Positions 21,780-33,489 of a stretch of 64,000 nt of DNA are shown here, piece by piece. A model generated the notes under the pieces. It was given only the letters and a program-made list of their open reading frames with translations. It had not been told where the DNA came from and did no database searches. The number at the start of each line of letters is the position of its first letter. The stretch's first letter is position 1. The position numbers were made by a program, and so were the translations under genes. Origin of the DNA: Cephalotus follicularis (taxonomy: Eukaryota; Streptophyta; Magnoliopsida; Oxalidales; Cephalotaceae); NCBI GenBank assembly GCA_001972305.1, contig BDDD01002024.1, positions 248,001-312,000 of the forward strand, given 5' to 3'.

Positions 21780-23028
21780 AATGCCGAGCATCTGAGGAAG
21801 TACTATCAATAATTGTAAGAAAGAAATTTTCAATGAAGTTTGAATTTTTTCAAGATTTGTGTTCAATATTACAGTTCCAAGTTTGCAAGGGACTGGAGGT
21901 CCAATGTTCATGTCCTCAAACCTCTGAACAGCCACCGATCAGCTCCCTCGGTCTTAAGCTAAGCATCTCGGACCACGCCCCCAAGGGGGCACTTAGAGAT
22001 CTAAAGCTTCGTAAGCCTTATGGAGGCTAATTCTCAAAAAAGAAAACCAATACAAGCCGAGGTATCGGACAGACCAGCGAAACAGGCGTTCAAGAGCATC
22101 CAAGGATGCACATACTAAAAGCCTCATTCCGAGGAGCATACAAAAAATTCCTCCCGAGGAGCATGCAAAAGACTCCTTCCGAGGAGCACCTATTTTTATC
22201 AACAAAGACTCCTCCCGAGGAGCAGGTCTAAAAGACTTCCAAGGAAGCACTAAGACTCCTAAGGGAGCAAATCCTGGTCGGCAACACCATGGGAACTTGT
22301 CCAACCAGACCTAAAGTCGTGACTTGAAAGGCGAATCCATGGGAACTCGCAACGATCAAGCTCGTCAGACTGAGCACTTTAATACAAGCGTCTCCAAGTG
22401 GACTGAAAGCTCAGCCGACCTGTCCTAAATACTCTTAGGTCAGACGATACTCTCCTCGGCAAACCCATAGGAACTTGTCCGAGCAGACCAAGAATTCAAC
22501 CTGTGAGTGTAAAAAGTTTTCTTATAATTACTTAAGCATTCTTTAAAGGGTCCTACGAGGACTGCCAAAGCTTGAGTGACCTCGTCCATGGAAGGTTAGT
22601 GATTAGGGCTAAGTTAAAAGTTCTAAGGAACTATCAGTACACATGTACACTTAAAGCTCAAACACATGTGGAATCGGTTAAGTCTGAGAATACAAGGGCC
22701 TGTTATCTTTATTTCTGATTAGTTACTTAAGCCTTTTTGGAGTTAGTCGCCCACTTGTGCGAGAAGTCCGAGGTCACAACAAGGATAAAATTCCTAAGGG
22801 AATTGTCAATACATATATGCACTCAAAGCTCAAGCATACAAGGATTCAATTGAAGATAAAGTCCGAGAAGGCAAAGCCTTTTTTACTTATATTGTTGATA
22901 AGTTACTTAAGTCTTCTTGGAATCGAGCGCCCACTGGTGTTAGAAGTCAGAGGTCGTCGTGAAGACAAAATTCCCAAGGGAATTGTTAACAAGTATATGC
23001 ACGCTGAGGTTTCACATTATTGTTTGGG
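21780..23028 (+). other. Non-coding 3' spacer of Tat element 2 with GAGGAGCA repeats
   Basis: Between pol and the antisense gene lies DNA without a convincing ORF. Around 22125-22260 it repeats short units such as CTCC(C/T)GAGGAGCA several times. The same arrangement, in matching orientation relative to pol, occurs at 54072-55200 and in element 3 at 33500-34380, so it is part of the family's conserved 3' region. Confidence 0.6.
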
Positions 23029-24822
23029 TTAAGTTTCTTTAAGTCTCTTTTGGAGGTTTTTCTCCTCCACAGTGGCCTCTTGAGCCTTGAGGACTTCCTC
23101 CAGTTGAGCCTTGGCGATCCGAGAAGTTTCCTTCTCCTCCATCACCTCCAACCTCAGCTTATCACACCTCTCCAAAATGATTGAGAAGTTCTCAACCAAT
23201 AGGTGGTGGTTATTCAAAGCCTGCAAAGAAGATTGAAGTTAGAACAAAAAACACATGTATAAAGCACACAGTCAGAGGATCTCTCTTTACCTCAAATTGG
23301 CTTCGCAGCGAATTATGGACGAGGTCCCTGTTGGACCAGTCTTCCCTCTCCTTCAGCTCGTCCGGGAAGAGACAGAGGGAGCTGAGGGCAAATGGCACCC
23401 CCTGCGTGTTCATAGAAGAGGAACCCTTCCCAACTGCCTCTATCTCTTCGATCATCCTCTCCACATCCCGAGAAGGAGGCAGGATGATAGGGACGTCAGA
23501 GGTACGGCCGAGGATGGAGTCCATCTCGACCTCGGTGATGAGCCTCCCGCTTTTACTTGGGGGACGAGGAAGTTTGTTAGAGGAACGTTCACTAACAGGG
23601 CGTTTGGCCCCTTTATCTTTGACCGCGGCCTTCTTCAGTTGTTTGGACCCAACCGCGGCAGCCTTGGCCCTTTGCTTGGCCCCCTCGGCAGCCTTCAGTT
23701 TAGCTGCTTCGTCGGCAGCCTTTTGTTTATCTGCCACCTCGGCAGCCTTTTGTTTCTCTGCAGCAGCAGAGGAGGACTTAGAGCCCTTGGTGGCATTAAA
23801 CAGAGCATCGAACCCTCGCCGAGAAGACATAGATGTACAAGCAGAGGTCAATAATGTCAGTGATTTGAAATTGAACTACAAGATTATAAGTTTGAAGACA
23901 AGAAAAACGGAGGAGACGAAAGCTTTATACAGTTTTCCCCCATTTCTTGGGGCATGGATTGGACAGGGGACCCCTCACTCCCTGAGGCCTCCTCGACCTC
24001 GGCCGAGTGTGATCCTTGACTTGGGGCAACACTTAGCCCAGCCCGGAGCAGACGCTCCTCAACCACAACAGAGTTCACCTCCTCGGGCTCCAGGTGGATG
24101 AGCTTGTCAAAGTCCAGGTTCTAGGCCGTCGACAATGTTAGCCTCCTATTGAGACGTGTGGTCTCCAAGGAGTCACACCAAACAGGGGAGGTGAACCCTT
24201 CGAAAATTTTGATGAGGAAGTACCTCTTCCTCCAGTTTTTAATGGATTGAGTAGGTTTGGTGAGAAGCTTTTTTATACCAGGACGTGACTTAAAAAAGTA
24301 GCCACGTTTCCCTGGCGAGGACGAGATGACATGGAACTATTTGAACAATCCCACTGTGGCGGTCACCTCGGACTCTTGACATCTAACCAGAAAACCTATT
24401 ATGAAGCTCCACGATTGTGGTTGAAGAAGAGAAGGGTGGACTTTGAACGTCTCCAAGATGGACAAAGCGAAAGAAGGAACGGGGATCTTCAAACCATGAG
24501 TGAGAGCCCCCTCGAAGACAATGAAGAGGCCATCTTTACTCTCTGTGACCATCCGAGGATCCTTGGGAAGGCAAAACCTCAACCCAGGAGGGAAATTGAA
24601 CCTGGTGGAGAGTTCAACCACCTCCGGGCGAGAAAGAGCACTGAGACCAAAGCCATCAGGGGCAGAGGAGTCAGCCTCGGTGACAGGAACGTTTGGTTCA
24701 CCCACTGCAGCCCCCAAGCTACCTTCGGAATAAAGGGGACTCTCAGCCGTGGGAATCACCATGGCCAGGGGTTCAACCTCTAAGGGAGGAGAAACCCTAG
24801 CCGTACGTTTGGTTCTGGCCAT
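23029..24822 (-). pseudogene. Antisense spliced gene of Tat element 2 (Transposase_28-like protein)
   Basis: On the strand opposite to gag-pol. A TATA box (25060-25054) lies about 235 bp before the ATG at 24822, with a leader-intron donor (GA/GTAAGT) near 24918. Model: exon 1 24822-23931, exon 2 about 23833-23291, exon 3 23220-23029. Exon 1 holds the Transposase_28-like domain (LPKDPR, FVFEGAL-like and QPQSWSFIIGFLVRC motifs). Exon 2 is Lys/Ala-rich and then holds GRTSDVPIILPP. Exon 3 starts a coiled coil (ALNNHHL). Lesions: CAG-to-TAG in exon 1 near 24337; the exon 2 acceptor reads CAT instead of CAG; exon 3 is cut short by an internal deletion that removes most of the coiled coil and the tail kept in element 4. 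Function unknown. Confidence 0.75.
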
Positions 24823-25053
24823 CTAGGTCAAAATAGATAAAGGAGATGAAGAAAAAAAAGGGGCAAGAAAGAAAGACAGGAGTCAATTTAGAACAGTAAA
24901 AGGACTGTTAACTTACTCAAGAACTTGATTGGAAATTGGCAGGAAGACGAAGATTCGAGGTTGAAGGCACAAGAGAAACTAGAAATCTCAAATTCTCAGG
25001 TGTTGGCAAAAAGCAAGAAGGCGTAAAAGAGGGGCTTAGGGATTTAGGGTTCC

Positions 25054-25060
25054 TTTTATA
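25054..25060 (-). promoter_or_regulatory. TATA box of the antisense gene, element 2
   Basis: CCTATAAAAGG on the minus strand. Equivalent boxes stand at 30780-30787 in element 3 and 57742-57735 in element 4, each about 210-235 bp before the antisense ATG. Confidence 0.65.
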
Positions 25061-25463
25061 GGCCCAGGCTCTAATCCTGGCCCTCCATTTAGCAAAGATC
25101 CAATGGTAAAGAAACCAACCGACATTCCAAGCGCGGGAAAAGAAGAGGCAGAGGCGGGAAACGCTCTGCTTGTGCCAGGTGTGAAGTGTGTTTAATACAT
25201 TACCTAAAGGCAATGATGTGGGTTCATAGCACGAGGTCCATTGGATGGGACATGAGAAGACAAGGGGGCAAGGTTGATCCTCTTCCAAGGTGCATTCCAT
25301 TTTGTGCAAAGGAAAATTCAAAGTGAAACCTTGGTCCTCAGCCCCGTTTACGGACAGGAAAGTCAGTAGCAAGCTCTGCAAAGGTGTATTGCCTGGGTCA
25401 TGGCTCTCAACTCTGTTCCTTCTCCTCTGACCACGGTCAGAGAACAAAGAACAGGGGGGCATA

Positions 25464-26398
25464 TGATATGGGAAAAATTAAGTTAAATAAAAAACGACAC
25501 GTGTCCTCATCCAAGCACTACCAGGTGTCCAAGTGACTCAACGATTGGTGAAACAGAAGCAAAGGAAGTCTATTAGCAAAGGAAACAGCGATATAAGGAG
25601 AATTCCTCCTTGGCATAAGTGCCGAGGACCCACCCAGTGATTCCGGTACGAAGATCAATCTCCTCGGCATAAGTGCCGAGGACCAGTTCAGTAACTGCCA
25701 TGCAAAGTCCATCCTCTTCGGCGTCAGGTCCGAGGACACTTACTGTGACAACACTGCCAAGGACCTCCACGGCTACATGACAGGAGACCACTCTCCTCAA
25801 GTGCAAGTCTATGGACTTGGAAGACTTTGAAGCCAGGGATTGACTGTTTCATTAGCCTCATTGCAACTCCTCTCCTCGGCAGATCATTGACAGAAGGTCT
25901 CCTCCTCATTTACGGAATGAGGCCATGGAGTTAACCTAAATTCCAGGGATCCTTATCTTCCAAGTATAGAAGATAAGATAAGGATGACTATCATAAAGGA
26001 AAGGAGATAATTTAGGAGAAGATAAAGGAAAGAAGAGATAATTCAGGTGGAGATAAGGGAAATCCCGAGATCCTCAGAATTTCCTTAGAGGATAGCGATT
26101 ACATCCGATTCTCACGTTCAATCAGTTACAGACAACACTATAAATACAAGTTCAACAGACTGAACAAAGGTCAGCAATTTTTACATTCAAGAGAACCTTA
26201 TTTCAACTGCACTTTGTCTAACTTGAGCGTCGGAGTGTCCCCAAGAGAACAACCTCCTGGACTTTCCACCATTTTTGTTACCTTGTGCAGGGATCCGAGA
26301 TCAAAAACTTCCTCAAGGCATCTGTGACAAGCGTTTCTCTTAAAAAATAAAAGTCTTCCACGTAAGATACTGTTGAGAGAAGGATTTCTGTATCAACA
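25464..26398 (+). repeat. 3' LTR of Tat element 2
   Basis: 935 bp, the same length as the 5' LTR. It is preceded by a G-rich polypurine tract and followed by the AATAT duplication. One hairpin unit has a TTGG for TCGG change near 25609. Confidence 0.95.
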
Positions 26399-26403
26399 AA
26401 TAT

Positions 26404-27141
26404 ATACATATTTTATTATATATGTTAGATCAACGATCTATACTATATGTTAATATGTATATATCACAAAATAATAAATATGGTGCTCACTCTAAAAATA
26501 TAGAGTTCAAATATGAAATTATCAGATATTGTACCATATTCGATAGTTAACACTCTCGCTTAGTGTTTATGGGTTATATTATCTGATAAATTCACCTAAT
26601 ATTTATGAGTTATATTGTTTGATTAATTTTATATTTTAATCCCTATGATTAGCTTGGTTTATAACTTATTCAACTACTTATTTTGATGATTTATATTTCA
26701 TTGTGGGTTATATTGTTTATGTTCATATGATATATATCTTGTAACAACGTTTCACTTAATATCACCATATGTTTTAATTTTATCAATAATCATCTAATTT
26801 TTTTAACCGTCTAACGTTTGATATAGTCATCAATCAATGTTTTCATCCTTTAACTATTAGGTTCTATTGATGAAAATGTTGACGTGACAGTTGGCGTAAA
26901 CAAATTTGCTACGTGAATATAGGTGCTGACATGACAGGTAACATGGCTGAGTTTATTGACATGACAAGTTTGTTGACATGGCAACCTAGATGGCATATGT
27001 TCACCTGTTGTGTTGTTGACGTGGCACTACATGGATGTTTGTTTAATCTTGGGTGCTGCATTCTTGATGCCCATTAGATTACTTAAAATAATAATAAAAA
27101 AAGTACTGCAGCACTACAGAAAAATATTTCTCTTAACAATG
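26404..27141. other. AT-rich intergenic DNA with degenerate GACATGGCA repeats
   Basis: No gene is visible. At about 26878-27035 the words TTGACGTGACA, GACATGACAG, GACATGGCAA and TTGACGTGGCA recur roughly seven times at irregular spacing. No terminal repeats were found around the block. Confidence 0.6.
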
Positions 27142-27146
27142 GTACC

Positions 27147-28018
27147 TGTTGATGCAAAAATTCTTTCCTCAACAGTACCCCACGTATAAGGGTTTGATTT
27201 GTTTAAGGAAACGCTGATTTTATGCTCCGAGGAGAAGATAGACTATGGCTATGAAAGCTTTCACTGCACAAAGGAGCAAATACGTTGAAGGTCCAGGAGG
27301 TTGTTCTCCCGGGGACACTCCGACGCTCAAGTTAGACCTTAGCATAGTGAAAACAGGGTTCTTTGAGAGTAAAAATGGATGACCTGAGATATGTGTTTGA
27401 TTCTTGTATTTATAGTGCTGGTTTGTAACTGTCTGAGCGTGAAATGCGGAGGTGATAGCTGTCCCCTAGGGAAATGCCGAAGATATCGGGATTTCCCTTA
27501 TCTCCACCTGATTCATCGCTACTTTCCTTGTAGGTAGTTGACTGTATCTTATCTTCCATATTCGGAAGAGATGAATCCCTGGAAAGTAGGCTGGTTTTAT
27601 GGTCCTGTCCTACCGAGGACGAGGAGTAAAAGACTTCTGGTCGTGTCTTCTTTAAGGTCTTCAAGTTCCATGGCTTCTTTTAGGGCTGTCGCCTGAAGTA
27701 GTAGGTCCCCTGCCAAACTGCCGATGAAGGTATCTTCTTAGGTGCGGATGAGGAGGAAGACCTTTGGCTTGATCCTTGGGACCAATGTTAAAAAAGGTCC
27801 TCGGCACTTATGCCGAGGAGAATGGATCCTACAATACCACTGACGGGGAGTTGCTCGGCATTGATGCCGAGGAGGATGTCTCCATCTGCTTCTCCTCCCA
27901 GGGCTGGATAAGCCTCCTCTGACCGATATCCGTATAAACTTCAAAACCCCTGGACACTTGGCTGTGTCTGCGGAGGACACGTGTTGCTTTTGGTATAATT
28001 CAATTTTTCCCCATATCA
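27147..28018 (-). mobile_element. Solo LTR of the Tat family
   Basis: An 872-bp LTR without internal sequence, flanked by GTACC at 27142-27146 and 28019-28023. The termini and the GAGCGTCGGAGTG block match the full elements. It holds two hairpin units (27798-27819 exact; 27854-27875 with an altered loop). Intact target duplications around one LTR indicate LTR-LTR recombination. Confidence 0.93.
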
Positions 28019-28198
28019 GTACCTAACACGCGTAGGCAAAATCAATCAGCTAGTAATCGATTTGGAAACAATCCACATCTTACCTGGAAGAGTTCAATTA
28101 TGTTCTCTCTGTGAATTCATGTCTTTTTGTAATATGTATAGTAGACCTTGCACGCAACAAAGAAACTAAGAATCTACTAAAATTGGGTATTTAAAATT

Positions 28199-28484
28199 GG
28201 ATAAAATACAAAAAAAATCCTCTATATTTAACCTCGTTAACACTTAACTCTTGTATTTTCAAATATTACATATACCATCCACTTACAATTTATGCTTATA
28301 ACAAATGGGGTTAATCATTAAACGGACTCAAACATGAGAGGTTAATCGTTAAACATACTCAAACCTAAGTGGTGGGGTTAATGGTTAAACGAACTCAAAT
28401 CTGAGGGATTTTTTTAAAATTTGAAAACAGATGAGGCAAAGTGTTAACTAGTCCAAATCTCAGGAAGATTTTTGTATTTTACCC
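28199..28484. mobile_element. Mutator-like MITE
   Basis: 286 bp with imperfect terminal inverted repeats (GGATAAAATACAAAAA at the left; GGGTAAAATACAAAAA read inwards from the right), flanked by an exact 9-bp duplication TTTAAAATT (28190-28198, 28485-28493). A 9-bp TSD fits Mutator-like elements. The inside repeats GGTTAATCRTTAAAC-like words three times. No coding capacity. Confidence 0.85.
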
Positions 28485-28493
28485 TTTAAAATT

Positions 28494-29310
28494 TCAACAA
28501 TTTGCTCAATTTACATGCTAGAGTTAAGATACTGATTGACATAGATTACATTTCAAATGTTATTTCATTATTTTGGAGAGTTTACACATTTTTCCTCTTC
28601 TAACAAACTACTAACTAATTACGAAATGTTTTCTAACAAATTGTAGTGATCATTTATGTGTGACATGCCAGAGAAAAATGTTCACGAATACAATTTCTTA
28701 ATCAAACAAATTGAAAAAAAAAATCAGAATTCCTTCTGCCCAGACCATTGGCATGATGTGCCAACAGTAATGGATTGTGTAGATGATGGATTTGATGGTG
28801 GTCATGGTAATGAGGTCTTGCTTCTTAATTACAAGCAAGAGTATGAAACTGCCTAATAGCAATTTTTAGATGTTACAAAATTAGAATTTGAACAAAATAC
28901 ACTTACATGGATAAGAATTACAAAATTAACTTTGATATTATCCAAACTTTTCCTAACCACCTAATCTCCACTCCACACATACTTACAGTGCAACTTGTAG
29001 CCATGTTCTTCGATTTTACTAATATGCTTAGATTTGTTTGCGAATTTTAACTATACGGAGGATCTAACAAAGTAACTCTTTAGACTTTCCGACTTCTTGA
29101 CTCCCATAAGAGTAATTCCCATTTCGGCCTAATACATTTAGCATATATATTGGCCTGATGTACACGATCTTTGGCCTAAAACTTCAGATTTTGCCAATTA
29201 TTGTATCACAAAATTTGTCAACATGTATTTGGTAATTCTATCATACACAAAATTTGCGTGTCAACACTAAGAGAACATGATGTATTGATAAGAATTAGGA
29301 TCGTAAAACT
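28494..29310. other. AT-rich intergenic DNA, no supported gene
   Basis: A 66-codon plus-strand ORF at 28656-28856 has no recognised motif or neighbouring exons. Nothing else stands out. Confidence 0.5.
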
Positions 29311-29404
29311 GTGGCTAATGGGGGGTTGTTTCAGGATGAGCATGGAAATTGGTTAGTTGGTTTTACAGGACACATTGGAGTTACTACCATCCTATTAGGG
29401 GTAC
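29311..29404 (+). pseudogene. RNase H-domain (RVT_3-like) fragment, left part
   Basis: Codes GGLFQDEHGNWLVGFTGHIG, the opening strand of the RNase H domain found in plant LINE pol proteins and related single-domain genes. The frame is interrupted by Tat element 3 and resumes at 40118 once one copy of the GGTAC duplication is removed. Confidence 0.75.
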
Positions 29405-30352
29405 TGTTGATACAGAAATCCTTCTCTCAACAGTATCCTACGTGGAGGACTTTAATTTGTTAAGATAAACGCTCGCAATGAATGCCTGGAGGAAGACTTC
29501 GATCTCTGACCCCTGCACAAGGTAACAAAATGGTGGAAAGTCCAGGAGGTTGTTCTCCCGGGGACACTCCGACGCTCAAGTTAGATAAGGTACAGAGGAA
29601 ATAAGGTTCTTTGCAATGTAAAAATGGCTGACCTTTGTTCAGTCTGTTGAACTTGTATTTATAGTGTTGTCTTGTAACGGTTTGAGCGTGAAAATAGGAG
29701 GTTGTAGCTGTCCCCTAGGAAAATGCCGAGAATCTCGGTCATTCCCCTTGATCTCCGCCAAAAATGTCGCTGTTTCCTTTGTTAGTAGTTTGGTACATCA
29801 CTACTTCTTTATTTAGATAAGGACGAATCCCAGAAAATCAGGTTGAGACAACTCCCTTATCCTGTTAGCAAAGTGATACTCCTCTGTCGCTGGACTGTTG
29901 AGGACATGAATTACTACACTGCTTCCGAGCTCATGGGCCTTCTGGTGCTTCCTCAGTGGTGTACATTTAGGATGCCAGGTCCTTTATCATTCATCCGAGG
30001 ACGTGGCCTTTTTGGATAGAGCCGGGGAGAAAATCCTCAGTTTCTGTGTAGTGGAGGGAATGTCTCCTGTCCCATGTCTGATAGATACTGTGGGCAGAGG
30101 AAGTCCTCGGCCCTGATATTCTGGATGAGGTCCTCTGACCCGAAGCCCAAGTAAGCTCCTCGGCCCGGATGTCTTAATATGTTCTCTTCGAAAAATAGTG
30201 GTCCTCGGCTCCGGGTCTGAGGAGGATGTCCTCTGCCATGTATGTGTTCCTCGGTACGACCTTTTAACAAGCTTCTAATCCCCCCTGGACAACTGGCCAC
30301 GTCTGCGGTGGACACGTGTCCCTCTTAATATAAACATATTTTTCCTCCATCA
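29405..30352 (-). repeat. 3' LTR of Tat element 3
   Basis: 948 bp, minus-strand ends TGATGGAGG and TCAACA. It closely matches 39165-40112 by eye. The upper part (about 30090-30250) carries several TCCTCGG words; the strict hairpin found in element 2 is less regular here. Confidence 0.93.
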
Positions 30353-30779
30353 TATGCCCCCCTGGTCCTTGTTCTCTGACCTTGGTCAGAGGAGGAGGAT
30401 CAGAGTTGAGAGCCGTGGCTCGGGCAAGACTCCTCTGCAGTACTTCCTGCTAGCTTTTCCTTGTATAAATGGGCTGACGCCGAGAGTGTTGCCTTTGCCA
30501 TTCCTCTGACACAACACCTAATCTACTTGATCCGAGGATTAAAGCCTGCCCTTTGGTCTGCCATTAATTTTATTAACTGGCCTCGTGTTGCGAACCGATA
30601 TGATTAGCATTTAAGTTGCGTACTGACTACGCTTCACACGTGGCATGCACAGAGCATCTCCCGCCTCTGTCTTTTCGTTTCCCGCGCCTGTCTCTTCATT
30701 TCCCGCGCCTGATTTGACGGTCCGTTTCCCAGCCGTTGGATCTGTGCGAGGTGGAGGGCTAGGATCCGAGGTGGGGGTC

Positions 30780-30787
30780 TATAAAAG
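30780..30787 (+). promoter_or_regulatory. TATA box of the antisense gene, element 3
   Basis: CTATAAAAG lies 213 bp before the ATG at 30993. A splice donor for a leader intron (TTTG/GTAAGC) follows at about 30910. Confidence 0.65.
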
Positions 30788-30992
30788 CTTTTGTTCCTCT
30801 CAAAGCAAAACTTTCGCCTCTTGAACCTTCAATACTCACATCATCGTTGAGAGCTTGCAGTCTGCAGTACCTTCAGAGCCCTTTCCCATCTCTTCAAATC
30901 AAGGTCTTTGGTAAGCTTCTGTCATCTCCCTTCCTTTTCAGATCGTTCTGGAATTTTTTCTTTAGCAATTCCTTCTTCTTCGTCTCTAACTC

Positions 30993-33429
30993 ATGGCTAG
31001 TCAAGAACAATCTAGTGGGTCTTCTTCTACTTCTCCCCTGTCTGTCGAGCCTTTGTCCATGGTGGTTCCCACCGCCGAAAGGCCACTGGGTGTTGAAGGT
31101 ACTCTGGGGGTTGCGGTGGGTGACCCTGATGCACCCATTGCAAAGGCCAATCCTCTTCCTGATGATTGTGTCTTCGGTGTAAGCGCCCTCAGCCAAGCTG
31201 AGGTGAAAAATCTCTCTGAAAAGTACAACTTCCCTCGTGGGTTGACCTACTGTCTTCCTAAGGATCCTCGGATAGTGACCATGAGCCGAGAAGGTCTCTT
31301 TGTGATCTTCGAAGGGACACTTTCCCATGGTCTGAGGGTCCCAGTTCCTTCCTTTGCCATCTCTGTCTTAGTTAGCTTTAGTCTCCATCCCTCACTTCTT
31401 CAACCTCAGTCTTGGAGCTTCATAATAGGCTTCCTCGTCAAATGTATAGAGTCCGAGGTGGACGCGACTGTGAACCTTTTCAAAGAGTTTCACGTCCTCT
31501 CGGCCACCCCTAAAATGATCGGGTATTTTTTCAAGTCCCGTTCTGGGGTGAAAAAGCTTCTCCTCAACCCTACCAAATCCATAAAACACTGGAGGAAGAA
31601 GTACTTCTTAATAAAGGACTTCGAAGGATTTACTCCCTCTTGGATACCAAATCTCTGAACAAGAGGTCTCGCCCGACCTCGGCTGAGAAGATCGGCCTTA
31701 GTAAACTCTTGGCCCTTGAGCCAGAGGATGTGAACTCCACCGTTAGTGAGGATCGTCTGATCCAGGCCAGACTGAGTGTGGTCCTCGGACAAGGATCTCG
31801 CTCTGACGGATCCGAGGAGGACGTCTCAGAGGGAGAGGGAGAACAAGATAATCCTCTGCCCCCAATGTTGGAACAAAATTGTATAAAGCCTTTGTCTTCT
31901 CCGTTCCTTCTGTTAGTGCTATTTTCATTGATTTTTGTATTTTTGGATCTCTGATTCTAGCTCTCATGTCCTCTTTCAGCTATGGCTCCTCGTCGCGATT
32001 TCTCTGCTATCATGAAGGCCACTGACCAGAGGAAGGCCCCTACAACTGGTGGGCCTAAGCCTAAGGGGAAGACCTCTGTGGCCGAGGGGTCAAGGCCGCA
32101 TGCCAAGACTCCTCCACCTGTTAGGGTGCCTGTTGTAGCTGCTGAGAAGAGGAAGGAAGCAAGCAAAAGGGCTGCAGATGGCACCTCCACTGCTAAGCAT
32201 GCTCCTGTGATGAAGAAGAGAAGGAAGGGGAAGGCTATCGATGGGACCAAAAAGGGGCAGGAGGTCGAGGACGTCGCTGCCCTCGGAGCAAGCTCCCAGG
32301 ACCCAATCATCATTCCTCCAACTCGGGAGGTGGACGAGCTGCTTAATGAGTTCGAGGACATGGACTGCTACAAACTGAACCTGAATGGTCCTGGGGTCCC
32401 CCAAGCAGTTAGTCGGCTGGTCTTCTTCCCCATGGAGATGGAGGCAAGGGAGAAGTGGTCCAACGAGGAGTTGGTGACCCATTGTCTGAGGAGCAACTTG
32501 AGGGTAAACGATCCTTTACCTACTTCCTTGATTTTTCTTGTATCTCGGTTCCTCATGGTTTACTGACACTTATACTCCTCGGACAGGCTCTGAATAACAC
32601 TCAATTGCTGGTGGACAACTTCTCTGCAGTGGTGGCCAGGGACAGAGAGCTGAGGTCGAGCATGGACTCGTTGGAGGAAACTGCCCGCTCGGCTCAAGCT
32701 CAACAGAACGAGGTTCTCAAAGTTTAGGAGTACTTGGTCGAGGAGAAGAAGCAAGCGGTTGAGGACTTGGAGGAGGAGAGGGCCGATAGGAAGGAGCTGG
32801 AGGCTGAGCTGGATCAAGCCAAGAACAAAATCAATAATCTGGTAGCCAAGCTTGAGCGCCAGCAGAGGAAAGATAAGGAGCAGTTGAGGAGGGAACAAAA
32901 CCAGGCAGTGGCAGACTTCAAGACCTCGAAGGAGTTCAAGGAGTTGAGGAGGTCCTCCGTGGAGGAATTCAAGAGCTCGGACGAGTTCGATGAGGCAGTG
33001 TTCCAGGAAGCGGCCGAGTACTTTCGCCGGGGCTTCTATGCTTGCAGGAATTGGGTCTCTTCTCTGCGTCCCGAGTTCTCGCTGGATGAAGTGGTGTATA
33101 GTCCCTCTGCCAATGCATTTGACTTCTACCCAGAAGGAATTGATGCAGTGGAGGAGAAGCTTTGCCAGACGTTGGAGGAAGGAGTCTCGTCTGCCATGGT
33201 GGATGATCTGCCAACTCCAACTTCACCTGACTTGGTTATTCTTGCTGCGGATCCTGCTGCCACCTCGGACCCTGCATCAGACCCCCCAGCTCTTCCCTCT
33301 TCTTCAGCTCCAGAGGACCCCTTTGCTGGCTTTGGAGATCCTCCTCTGCCTTCTGTTGAGGCTTTCTTTGCTCCTCCGCCCGAATATGAAGATCCTCAGC
33401 TCGAGCAAGAAGATCCTCCTCAGCCTTAG
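30993..33429 (+). pseudogene. Antisense spliced gene of Tat element 3 (Transposase_28-like protein)
   Basis: The longest readable copy of the antisense gene. Exon 1 30993-31880 contains the Transposase_28-like domain (GLTYCLPKDPRI, REGLFVIFEGTLSHGLR, QPQSWSFIIGFLVKC). Its donor is AATT/GTATAAAG and the acceptor TTTCAG at 31979. Exon 2 31980-32503 is Lys/Ala/Pro-rich with a basic KKRRKGK stretch. Donor GAGG/GTAAAC, acceptor GGACAG at 32586. Exon 3 32587-33429 is a long coiled coil rich in Glu, Lys and Gln, then FRRGFYACRNWV and an acidic Pro-rich tail. AATAAA follows at 33484. Two lesions: a frameshift near 31650 and one TAG near 32726. Joining rules (phase 1, phase 0) equal those of element 4. 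Function unknown. Confidence 0.8.
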
Positions 33430-33483
33430 CTTTTTACTTTTTTGCTTTGTGATAGTTTTTCTTGTAATCTCTTCCGAACATCA

Positions 33484-33489
33484 ATAAAG
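33484..33489 (+). terminator. Polyadenylation signal of the antisense gene, element 3
   Basis: AATAAA about 55 bases after the stop codon, followed by T-rich DNA. It is in the right place for the antisense transcript and not for the element's own genomic RNA. Confidence 0.55.

Larger units (their letters stand above)
15181..26398 (+). mobile_element. Tat-type Ty3/gypsy element 2, full length, best preserved
   Basis: An 11,218-bp element with two 935-bp LTRs (15181-16115, 25464-26398) and a 5-bp target duplication AATAT (15176-15180, 26399-26403). Order: 5' LTR, PBS, gag-pol (16161-21779), about 3.7 kb of 3' DNA carrying an antisense gene, polypurine tract (AGGGGGG near 25453), 3' LTR. The LTRs differ at roughly 15 positions by eye, so insertion is fairly recent. 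Two RNase H domains and antisense 3' coding sequence place it with Tat elements. Confidence 0.95.

Noticed and set aside
24917..25462. 181-codon minus-strand ORF upstream of the element 2 antisense gene
   Set aside because: It overlaps the TATA box and leader of the antisense gene and has no recognisable domain; elements 3 and 4 have no equivalent open frame.
28656..28856. 66-codon plus-strand ORF as a small gene
   Set aside because: No recognisable motif or promoter, in AT-rich intergenic DNA.
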